Assembly (NCBI GenBank): GCA_033722135.1
Contig: JAWVZO010000017.1
Span: forward strand, 1 to 23,490
DNA length: 23,490 nucleotides
Reading direction: 5' to 3'
Source of the DNA: QNFN01 sp033722135
GTDB lineage: Bacteria > Pseudomonadota > Gammaproteobacteria > QNFN01
The first letter of the stretch is position 1. Each line of letters opens with the position of its first letter. A program made the translations under genes and the position numbers. Positions 1 to 6,614 of the stretch are shown here, in pieces. Under the pieces are notes generated by a model that made no database searches, was not told the origin of the DNA, and saw only the letters and a list, made by a program, of their open reading frames with translations.

Positions 1-46
1 CCCCTGCTCGTTCCATGCCGCGGGACCGGCTCCCGGGTCGGGCCGT

Positions 47-1846
47 ATGCAACACATCCGCAACTTCTCCATCATCGCCCACATCGACCACGGCAAGTCG
101 ACGCTGGCCGACCGCTTCATCCAGCACTGCGGGGGACTGACCGACCGCGAGATGGCGGCCCAGGTGCTCGACTCGATGGACATCGAGCGCGAGCGGGGCA
201 TCACCATCAAGGCGCAGAGCGTCACGCTGGACTACCCGGCCCACGACGGCGAGACCTACCAGCTGAACTTCATCGACACGCCGGGGCACGTCGACTTCTC
301 CTACGAGGTGTCACGCTCGCTGGCCGCCTGCGAGGGGGCGCTGCTGGTGGTCGACGCGGCCCAGGGCGTGGAGGCCCAGAGCGTCGCCAACTGCTACACC
401 GCCATCGACCAGGGGCTTGAGGTGGTCCCGGTGCTGAACAAGGTCGACCTGCCTTCCGCGGAGCCGGAGCGCGTCGGCCGGGAGATCGAGGAGATCATCG
501 GCATCGAGGCCACCAATGCCCTCCACGTCAGCGCGAAGACGGGCCAGGGGATTCCCGAACTGATCGAGGAGCTGATCCGGCGCATACCGCCGCCGCAGGG
601 GGACCCGGATGCGCCGTTGCAGGCACTGATCATCGACTCCTGGTTCGATCCCTACGTGGGCGTCATCTCCCTGGTGCGCGTGGTCAACGGCGAGCTCCGG
701 ATCAAGCAGAAGCTGCGCGTGATGTCGACCGGGCGCGATCACCTGGTCGAGAAGGTGGGCATCTTCACGCCGAAGGAGGTCAACCGGGAGAGGCTCGGCA
801 CCGGGGAGGTCGGCTTCGTGGTCGCCGGTATCAAGGAGATCGACGGCGCGCCGGTCGGCGACACGCTGACCATGGCCGACCGACCCGCGGATCGGCCCCT
901 GCCCGGTTTCAAGGAGATGCAGCCGCGCGTCTTCGCCGGGCTCTTCCCGATCGACTCCGACGATTACGAGGATTTCCGCGAGGCGCTGCGCAAGCTGCGT
1001 CTCAACGATGCCGCGCTGTTCTTCGAACCGGAGACCTCGCAGGCGCTCGGCTTCGGCTTCCGCTGCGGGTTCCTCGGCATGCTGCATATGGAGATCGTCC
1101 AGGCGCGACTCGAGCGCGAGTACGATCTCGCGCTGATCACCACCGCGCCGACGGTCGTGTTCGAGGTCGAGACCACGGCCGGCGAGGTGCTGACCCTCGA
1201 CAACCCGGCTGAGCTGCCGCCGGTCAGCGCCATCGCGGAGATCCGCGAACCGATCATCCGTGCCTCGATCCTGGTACCCCAGGACCACCTGGGCGCGGTG
1301 ATCGGCCTGTGCGTCGAGAAACGCGGCCAGCAGAAGAAGATGCAGTACCTCGGCGGACAGGTGGCGATCGATTACGAGTTGCCGCTGAACGAAGTGGTGC
1401 TGGACTTCTTTGACCGCCTCAAGTCGGCCAGCCGCGGCTACGCCTCGTTCGACTACGAGTTCCTGCGCTTCCAGCCGGCCGACCTGGTCAAGCTCGACAT
1501 GCTGATCAACGGCGAACGGGTCGATGCGCTGTCGATGATCGTCCACCGCGAGCACGCCTACGGGCGTGGCCGGGAGCTGTGCGAACGGTTGCGCGAGATC
1601 ATCCCGAGGCAGATGTTCGCGGTGGCGATCCAGGCGGCGATCGGTTCGCAGATCATCGCCCGTTCGACGGTCGGGGCGCTGCGCAAGGATGTCACCGCCA
1701 AGTGCTACGGCGGCGACGCGACACGCAAGCGCAAGCTCCTCGAGAAGCAGAAGGCGGGCAAGCGAAGGATGAAACAGTTCGGCAAGGTCGAGATCCCGCA
1801 GGATGCCTTCATGGCCATCCTCCAGGTCGGCTCGAAGCGTTCATAG
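47..1846 (+). CDS. lepA: Elongation factor 4 (LepA), ribosome-associated GTPase
   Basis: 599-residue translational GTPase that acts on the 70S ribosome and is linked to initiation and back-translocation. The GTPase motifs are in order: P-loop AHIDHGKST at residues 11-19, switch I RGITI at 50-54, DTPGH at 77-81, NKVD at 131-134 and SAK at 162-164. The length matches the usual LepA (about 600 residues), and the C-terminus is the Lys/Arg-rich LepA-specific tail (KRKLLEKQKAGKRRMKQFGK). The start is set by the conserved opening MQHIRNFSIIAHIDHGKST; the Shine-Dalgarno sequence is weak. The 46 bases upstream contain only a small GC hairpin (CGGGA/TCCCG) and no recognisable gene. It is first of a same-strand cluster with lepB 18 bases downstream, the usual proteobacterial pairing. 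Confidence 0.98.
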   Translation: MQHIRNFSIIAHIDHGKSTLADRFIQHCGGLTDREMAAQVLDSMDIERERGITIKAQSVTLDYPAHDGETYQLNFIDTPGHVDFSYEVSRSLAACEGALLVVDAAQGVEAQSVANCYTAIDQGLEVVPVLNKVDLPSAEPERVGREIEEIIGIEATNALHVSAKTGQGIPELIEELIRRIPPPQGDPDAPLQALIIDSWFDPYVGVISLVRVVNGELRIKQKLRVMSTGRDHLVEKVGIFTPKEVNRERLGTGEVGFVVAGIKEIDGAPVGDTLTMADRPADRPLPGFKEMQPRVFAGLFPIDSDDYEDFREALRKLRLNDAALFFEPETSQALGFGFRCGFLGMLHMEIVQARLEREYDLALITTAPTVVFEVETTAGEVLTLDNPAELPPVSAIAEIREPIIRASILVPQDHLGAVIGLCVEKRGQQKKMQYLGGQVAIDYELPLNEVVLDFFDRLKSASRGYASFDYEFLRFQPADLVKLDMLINGERVDALSMIVHREHAYGRGRELCERLREIIPRQMFAVAIQAAIGSQIIARSTVGALRKDVTAKCYGGDATRKRKLLEKQKAGKRRMKQFGKVEIPQDAFMAILQVGSKRS

Positions 1847-1864
1847 GCACAGGGGGCCTCGGCG

Positions 1865-2707
1865 ATGGATTTCAACTTTCCGCTGCTGCTGGTGATCGCC
1901 ACGGCGCTCACCGGCGGCATCTGGCTTCTCGACGCGGTCTGGTGGCGCCCGGCGCGCCGCGCGGAGCACCAGCGAGCCGGGCATGCGGCAGATGCGGACG
2001 GCGCCGACGGCGGCGTCGAGCCATCCGCCGGACACCAGGAGAAGGAGCCGCTGGTCGTCGAGTACGCCAAGTCCTTCTTCCCGATCATCCTCGCGGTGCT
2101 CGTGCTGCGCTCGTTCGTCGTCGAGCCGTTCCGCATCCCCTCCGGCTCGATGCTGCCGACGCTGCTGGTCGGCGACTTCATCCTGGTCAACAAGTACGCC
2201 TACGGTCTGCGCCTGCCGGTCGTGAACACCCGCGTGGTGGACGTCGGCTCCCCCAAGCGTGGCGAGGTGGCGGTCTTCCGATACCCCCGGGACCCGTCGG
2301 TCGACTATATTAAGCGTGTCGTCGGCCTGCCGGGCGACCGCGTGACCTATGTCGACAAGACCCTCTACATCAACGGGGAGCGCGTCGAGCGGGTGCCCGA
2401 CGGGACCAGCGACCTGGCCCGGTGCCGTGCCCTCGTCGCGGGGCGGGTGGTCGAGACCGACACCCTGCGCTGGCGGGAGCGGCTCGGCGAGGTGGAGCAC
2501 GCGATCCTGGCGTGTCCCGACGGGGCGTCGCTGCGGCGTGACTTTACCGTCCCGGAGGGCCACTATTTCGTCATGGGTGACAACCGCGACAACAGCAACG
2601 ACAGCCGCTTCTGGGGTACGGTGCCCGAGGAGAACCTGGTGGGCAAGGCCTTCATGATCTGGCTGAACGTCGGGGAATGGGGCCGCATTGGCAGCTGGAT
2701 CGAATAA
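1865..2707 (+). CDS. lepB: Signal peptidase I (leader peptidase)
   Basis: 280-residue inner-membrane serine protease that removes signal peptides from exported proteins at the periplasmic face. There are two N-terminal membrane segments (about residues 4-22 and 71-87) separated by a charged cytoplasmic linker. The catalytic Ser is S95 in IPSGSMLPT and the general-base Lys is K150 in DYIKRVVGLPGD. The C-terminal box MGDNRDNSNDSRFWG lies at 237-251. This Ser/Lys dyad layout and length match the gammaproteobacterial enzyme closely. The start follows the lepA stop by 18 bases. A Cys pair (C187, C217) sits in the periplasmic domain, in the insert where homologues often carry a disulfide; the bond itself is inferred. 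Confidence 0.97.
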   Translation: MDFNFPLLLVIATALTGGIWLLDAVWWRPARRAEHQRAGHAADADGADGGVEPSAGHQEKEPLVVEYAKSFFPIILAVLVLRSFVVEPFRIPSGSMLPTLLVGDFILVNKYAYGLRLPVVNTRVVDVGSPKRGEVAVFRYPRDPSVDYIKRVVGLPGDRVTYVDKTLYINGERVERVPDGTSDLARCRALVAGRVVETDTLRWRERLGEVEHAILACPDGASLRRDFTVPEGHYFVMGDNRDNSNDSRFWGTVPEENLVGKAFMIWLNVGEWGRIGSWIE

Positions 2708-2724
2708 CACGGAGAGCGCGCGCG

Positions 2725-3111
2725 ATGGGAAACAGACCGACAACGACCCGCGGCCGGCAACAGGGCCTGACGTTCTGGGGTTATTTTGCGATCCTGGTGA
2801 TCCTGGGGTTCTTCGTCCTGATCGGCCTCAAGCTCACGCCGATCTACCTGGAGTACACCCGGGTGGCCAAGCAGGTCGAGTCGCTCAAGGAGCAGGGCGG
2901 CCTCGAGTCCGCGGCCGCGGTCCAGGTCAAGAAGCTGCTGCTGCGCCGCTTCTCGATCGACGACATCGACATACCCGTGGACCAGATCAAGATCGAGAAG
3001 AAGGAGCGCGAGGTCAAGCTGCAGATCGTCTGGGAGAAGCGCACGCACATGATGGGCAACGTCGACGCCCTGGTTTCGTTCAAGATCGACGAAGAATTCA
3101 CTCTGAAGTAA
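2725..3111 (+). CDS. DUF4845 family single-pass membrane protein
   Basis: 128-residue small membrane protein of unknown function. After a short basic N-terminus (RPTTTRGRQQGLTFWG) there is one hydrophobic segment at about residues 18-37, then an amphipathic, Lys/Glu-rich soluble domain that is probably periplasmic. The sequence pattern (QQGLTFWGY, then LKLTPIYLEY) and its position between lepB and rnc are those of the DUF4845 family of proteobacteria. I chose the start at 2725 because a GGAGAG ribosome-binding site lies at 2711-2716; the frame is open further upstream but that part overlaps lepB. The stop TAA shares its last base with the ATG of rnc, so translation is probably coupled. No catalytic motif is visible; a role in lepB or envelope function would be a guess from context. 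Confidence 0.85.
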   Translation: MGNRPTTTRGRQQGLTFWGYFAILVILGFFVLIGLKLTPIYLEYTRVAKQVESLKEQGGLESAAAVQVKKLLLRRFSIDDIDIPVDQIKIEKKEREVKLQIVWEKRTHMMGNVDALVSFKIDEEFTLK

Positions 3112-3788
3112 TGGACCATGCCGAGGCGTTCGCGGCCCGGCTCGGCTTCGCGTTCCAGGACCGCGTGCTGCTCGAACAGGCGCTGACCCACCGCAGTGCC
3201 GGCGCGCCGCACAACGAGCGTCTCGAGTTTCTCGGCGACGCGTTCCTCGGCCTCGTGATCGCCGACGAACTGCACCGCCTGCGCCCACACGCCGACGAGG
3301 GGCAGCTGACCCGCCTGCGCGCGAGCCTGGTGCGCCGCGAGACGCTCGCGGAGCTCGCCAGGGAACTCGATCTCGGCGCCTGCCTGCGTCTCGGCGGCGG
3401 GGAGCTCAAGAGCGGTGGCCATCGCAGGGACTCGGTACTCGCCAACGGCCTCGAGGCGGTGCTGGGCGCGGCTTACCGTGATGGCGGCTTCCACGCCGCG
3501 TGCGATCTGGTCCGGCGTCTGTTCGCGAGCCGGATCGCGTCACTGCCCGAGAGCGTTCCCGCCAAGGATCCGAAGACCCGGTTGCAGGAGTACCTGCAGG
3601 CTCGGGGGCGCCCGCTACCGGAGTACGCGGTCACCGGAGTCGAGGGCGAGGCGCATGCCCGGCATTTCACCGTGGCCTGCAGGGTCGCCGACCTCGCCGA
3701 GCCGCTCCACGGGCAGGGCGCGAGCCGCCGCAAGGCGGAACAGGACGCCGCGGCGCGCGCCCTGACGCAGCTCGGTGCCGACCGATGA
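3111..3788 (+). CDS. rnc: Ribonuclease III
   Basis: 225-residue double-strand-specific endoribonuclease that processes rRNA precursors and some mRNAs. The catalytic domain covers residues 1-145 with the signature NERLEFLGDAF (E36, E39, D43), followed by the block TLAELARELDLGACLRLGGGE at 78-98. The dsRNA-binding domain covers about 153-223 (DPKTRLQEYLQ...GQGASRRKAEQDAA). Length matches E. coli Rnc (226). Offsetting by two from E. coli, E117 is E115, but the position of metal ligand D114 is Asn (N112 in SVLANGLEAVLG, codon AAC); see findings. The ATG overlaps the upstream TAA by one base and the stop overlaps era by four bases, the standard rnc-era coupling. Confidence 0.97.
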   Translation: MDHAEAFAARLGFAFQDRVLLEQALTHRSAGAPHNERLEFLGDAFLGLVIADELHRLRPHADEGQLTRLRASLVRRETLAELARELDLGACLRLGGGELKSGGHRRDSVLANGLEAVLGAAYRDGGFHAACDLVRRLFASRIASLPESVPAKDPKTRLQEYLQARGRPLPEYAVTGVEGEAHARHFTVACRVADLAEPLHGQGASRRKAEQDAAARALTQLGADR

Positions 3789-4687
3789 CCACGCGCTGCG
3801 GTTTCGTCGCCGTGGTCGGCCGGCCCAACGTCGGCAAGTCGACGCTGGTCAACCGCCTGCTGGGACTGAAGCTCAGCATCACCTCGCGCAGGCCGCAGAC
3901 TACCCGCCACGCCATCCTCGGCATCCATACCGCCGGCGACGCCCAGGCGGTCTTCATCGACACCCCGGGGCTCCATACCCGGCGCAAGGGGGCGCTGAAC
4001 CGCTATCTGAACCGCACGGCCACGGCCTCGCTGGTCGATGCCGACCTGGTCGTTTTCGTCGTCGACCGGCTGCGCTGGACCGACGAGGACGCAGCCGTGC
4101 TCGAGCGCCTCCGCGAGCAGGAGGCACCCGTGCTCCTGGCGGTCAACAAGATCGACCTGCTCGCCGACAAGGGCGTCCTGCTGCCGGGCATCGAGGCATT
4201 CGCTGCCAGCGGACTGTACGCCGACATCATCCCGCTCTCGGCCCGGGCGGGCAGCAACGTCGAGACGCTGGAACGTTGCGTGATGACGCGGCTTCCGGAG
4301 GGCGAGCACCTCTTCTCGTCGGAACAGTACACCGACCGCAGCGAGCGGTTCCTGGCCGGTGAACTGGTGAGGGAGAAGCTGACCCGGCAGCTCGACAAGG
4401 AGCTCCCCTACACGCTGTCGGTCGAGGTGGAACGGTTCCAGCGGCGCGATCGGCTGCTCGCCATCGACGCCCTGATCTGGGTGGAACGACCGAGCCAGAA
4501 GGCGATCGTCATCGGCCGCGGCGGCGAGGGGCTCAAGCGGGTCGGGAGCCGCGCGCGGCGCGACCTCGAGCGGCTCTTCGGCCAGCAGGTGCTGCTGAAC
4601 CTGTGGGTCCGCGTCAAGGAGCGCTGGACCGACGACGAACAGGCCCTCCACCGGCTCGGCTACGTCGAGCCGGGAGCGCCGGAGTGA
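3785..4687 (+). CDS. era: GTPase Era, 30S subunit maturation factor
   Basis: 300-residue Ras-like GTPase with a C-terminal KH domain that binds the 3' end of 16S rRNA and helps assemble the 30S subunit. The GTPase motifs are G1 GRPNVGKST (12-20), G3 DTPG (59-62), G4 NKID (121-124) and G5 SAR (152-154). The Era-specific stretch RRPQTTRHAILGI (35-47) is intact. The KH domain includes VIGRGGEGLKRVGSRARRDLE (242-262). The start ATG overlaps the rnc stop (ATGA), and the stop overlaps the GTG start of recO (GTGA), so rnc, era and recO form a coupled unit. Length is as expected (E. coli 301). Confidence 0.98.
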   Translation: MTTRCGFVAVVGRPNVGKSTLVNRLLGLKLSITSRRPQTTRHAILGIHTAGDAQAVFIDTPGLHTRRKGALNRYLNRTATASLVDADLVVFVVDRLRWTDEDAAVLERLREQEAPVLLAVNKIDLLADKGVLLPGIEAFAASGLYADIIPLSARAGSNVETLERCVMTRLPEGEHLFSSEQYTDRSERFLAGELVREKLTRQLDKELPYTLSVEVERFQRRDRLLAIDALIWVERPSQKAIVIGRGGEGLKRVGSRARRDLERLFGQQVLLNLWVRVKERWTDDEQALHRLGYVEPGAPE

Positions 4688-5427
4688 GCGACCCGGGACT
4701 GCGCCCCGCTTACGTCCTGCATCGCCGGCCCTACCGCGAGAGCAGCCTGCTCGTCGAGCTTCTGACCCGCGACGAGGGTCGCGTCGGCGTGGTCGCACGC
4801 GGTGCCCGCCAGAAGCGCGGTCGCGATGCGCTGGAACCGTTCGTGGAACTCCTTGCGCGGTGGCGGGTGCGCGGCGACCTGGGTCAGCTGCACCACGCCG
4901 AAGCGGTGGCGTCTTCGCCGCGCCCGCAGGGGCGGGCGCTCTACAGCGGCTTCTACCTCAACGAGTTGCTGATGCGCATGCTCCGCCGGCACGATCCCCA
5001 TCCGGAACTCTTCGCGTGCTACGCGGAGACCCTGTCGGCGCTCGCCGGGCCCGCCCACGACCTGGCGCTCGAGGTCGAGTTGCGCCTGTTCGAGGCCCGC
5101 CTCCTGGAGGCCTGTGGTTACGGTCTCGAGCTGCGAGTGGATGCCGTCTCGGGCGCACCGCTTGATCCCGACGGGCTCTACCGGTACGAGCCCGAACTCG
5201 GTCCCGTGGCAAGCGACGGGGCGGCACGGGGTGGCCTGCTGGTCCACGGCCGGGCGTTGCACGCGCTCGCCGCCGGTCGGCTCGAGTCGCGCGACGACCT
5301 GCGCGAACTGAAGTCGCTGCTGCGCGGCCTCCTCGCGCCGCACCTGGGACCCCGCCCGTTGGCGAGCCGCGCGCTGTTCCGGGCCGGCCGTGGCGTGACG
5401 ACCGCTGCTTCCGACGGTGCCGCATGA
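4684..5427 (+). CDS. recO: DNA repair protein RecO
   Basis: 247-residue recombination mediator that works with RecF/RecR to load RecA on SSB-coated single-stranded DNA. The N-terminal OB-fold region carries the family pattern AYVLHRRPYRESSLLVELLT (9-28), followed by GRVGVVARGARQKRG. The middle helical block is SGFYLNELLMRML (88-100), and ELRLFEARLLEACGYGLEL (132-150) follows. The zinc-binding Cys set found in some RecO proteins is absent. I chose the GTG start at 4684 because it overlaps the era TGA and begins just before the conserved OB-fold strand. The stop overlaps an ATG at 5424 that is in the pdxJ frame. Confidence 0.95.
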   Translation: MSDPGLRPAYVLHRRPYRESSLLVELLTRDEGRVGVVARGARQKRGRDALEPFVELLARWRVRGDLGQLHHAEAVASSPRPQGRALYSGFYLNELLMRMLRRHDPHPELFACYAETLSALAGPAHDLALEVELRLFEARLLEACGYGLELRVDAVSGAPLDPDGLYRYEPELGPVASDGAARGGLLVHGRALHALAAGRLESRDDLRELKSLLRGLLAPHLGPRPLASRALFRAGRGVTTAASDGAA

Positions 5428-5428
5428 G

Positions 5429-5434
5429 TATAAT
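5429..5434 (+). promoter_or_regulatory. Candidate -10 box for pdxJ
   Basis: A perfect TATAAT in a GC-rich surrounding, two bases after the recO stop. The predicted transcription start near 5441 leaves a leader of about 25 bases before the pdxJ ATG at 5466. No good -35 box is visible at 16-18 bases upstream. If real, it excludes the upstream ATG at 5424 for transcripts from this promoter. Confidence 0.4.
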
Positions 5435-5465
5435 TCCGCCCCGCGCCGCGACGAGACCTCACGCG

Positions 5466-6212
5466 ATGGTGATCGAACTTCCGCCCCTGCTCGGCGTCAA
5501 CGTCGACCACGTGGCCACGCTGCGCCAGCAGCGGGGTACGCGCTACCCCGATCCCGTCCAGTTGGCCCTCGTCGCCGAGCAGGCGGGGGCGGACGGCATC
5601 ACCGTCCACCTGCGCGAGGATCGGCGGCACATCCAGGATCGCGACGTCGAGCGCCTCGCCGAGGTACTCGAGACGCGGTTGAACCTCGAGATGGCGGTGA
5701 CCGACGAGATGCTCGCGATCGCCGAGCGCGTGCGGCCGGCCTACTGCTGCCTGGTGCCCGAGCGCCGCGAGGAGCTGACCACCGAGGGGGGGCTCGACGT
5801 GGCCGGTCAGTCGGCGCGGGTCGCGGAGGCCTGTGCCCGTCTCGGCGACGCCGGGATCGAGGTCTCGCTGTTCGTCGATGCCGAGCCGGCCCAGCTCGAG
5901 GCGGCCCGCGCGGCTGGCGCGCCCCTCGTGGAACTGCACACCGGCCACTACGCCGATGCCCCGCCGTCCCGGCGCAAGGACGAACTGCAGCGCCTGGCCG
6001 AGGCGGTCCGACTCGGGCGCGAACTGGGGTTGCAGGTCAATGCCGGCCACGGCCTCGACTACCACAACGTCCAGGCCGTCGCGGCCCTGGATGGCGTCAC
6101 CGAGCTGAACATCGGCCACGCGATCGTCTCGCGCGCGGTACTTTCCGGAATGCACCGGGCGGTACGGGACATGAAGGACCTGATGGTCCGTTCCCGCAGC
6201 GTGGGCGCCTGA
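5466..6212 (+). CDS. pdxJ: Pyridoxine 5'-phosphate synthase PdxJ
   Basis: 248-residue TIM-barrel enzyme that condenses 1-deoxy-D-xylulose 5-phosphate with 3-amino-2-oxopropyl phosphate to make pyridoxine 5'-phosphate, the last ring-forming step of the DXP-dependent vitamin B6 pathway. Family motifs in order: LGVNVDHVATLRQQRG (9-24), GITVHLREDRRHI (44-56), NLEMA (73-77), LVPERREELTTEGGLD (96-111), LHTGHYA (157-163), NAGHGLDYHN (192-201) and phosphate-binding LNIGHAIVSRAV (214-225). The start at 5466 places the conserved LGVN motif near residue 9, as usual in the family. The alternative ATG at 5424 overlaps the recO stop and would add 14 residues (MSIIPPRAATRPHA) with no family counterpart. Confidence 0.96.
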   Translation: MVIELPPLLGVNVDHVATLRQQRGTRYPDPVQLALVAEQAGADGITVHLREDRRHIQDRDVERLAEVLETRLNLEMAVTDEMLAIAERVRPAYCCLVPERREELTTEGGLDVAGQSARVAEACARLGDAGIEVSLFVDAEPAQLEAARAAGAPLVELHTGHYADAPPSRRKDELQRLAEAVRLGRELGLQVNAGHGLDYHNVQAVAALDGVTELNIGHAIVSRAVLSGMHRAVRDMKDLMVRSRSVGA

Positions 6213-6215
6213 GCG

Positions 6216-6614
6216 ATGCCGATCCACGGCATCGGCAGCGACCTGATCCGCGTCGCGCGGTTCGAGGCGCTGCTCGCCCGCCACGGCGACCGGTTCGCGA
6301 AGCGCATCCTCGACGACGGCGAACTGGCCGACTACGCGGCCGTGAAGGACCGCGCGTCCTTCCTCGCCAAGCGCTTCGCCGCCAAGGAGGCGGCGGCGAA
6401 GGCGCTCGGCACCGGCATCCGGGACGGCCTGCGCCTGGCCGATTTCGGCGTCGCGCACGACCCTCGGGGGAAGCCGGGTCTACGGCTCCACGGCCGCGCC
6501 GCTGAACTCGCCGCGGCTCGGGAGATCGTGGCCAGTCACCTGAGCATCAGCGACGAGGGCGGCATGGCGCTGGCGTTCGTGGTTTTCGAGCGCGGCGGGC
6601 CCCGTCACGCCTGA
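6216..6614 (+). CDS. acpS: Holo-[acyl-carrier-protein] synthase AcpS
   Basis: 132-residue phosphopantetheinyl transferase that moves 4'-phosphopantetheine from CoA to the serine of acyl carrier protein. The magnesium ligands of the family are present: D9 in GIGSDLIRVARFE and E58 in FLAKRFAAKEAAAKALGTGI, the AcpS signature. It starts three bases after the pdxJ stop and is the last gene of the rightward operon. Its last 10 bases overlap the 3' end of the kinase gene on the other strand, so the two genes converge without room for a terminator between them. Confidence 0.96.
   Translation: MPIHGIGSDLIRVARFEALLARHGDRFAKRILDDGELADYAAVKDRASFLAKRFAAKEAAAKALGTGIRDGLRLADFGVAHDPRGKPGLRLHGRAAELAAAREIVASHLSISDEGGMALAFVVFERGGPRHA

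Noticed and set aside
311..1555. 414-codon open frame on the minus strand
   Set aside because: Antisense to lepA, which is certain from its motifs; low-complexity translation with no domain.
5417..6505. 362-codon plus-strand open frame overlapping pdxJ and acpS
   Set aside because: Arg/Gly/Pro-rich frame-shifted reading of two well-supported genes.
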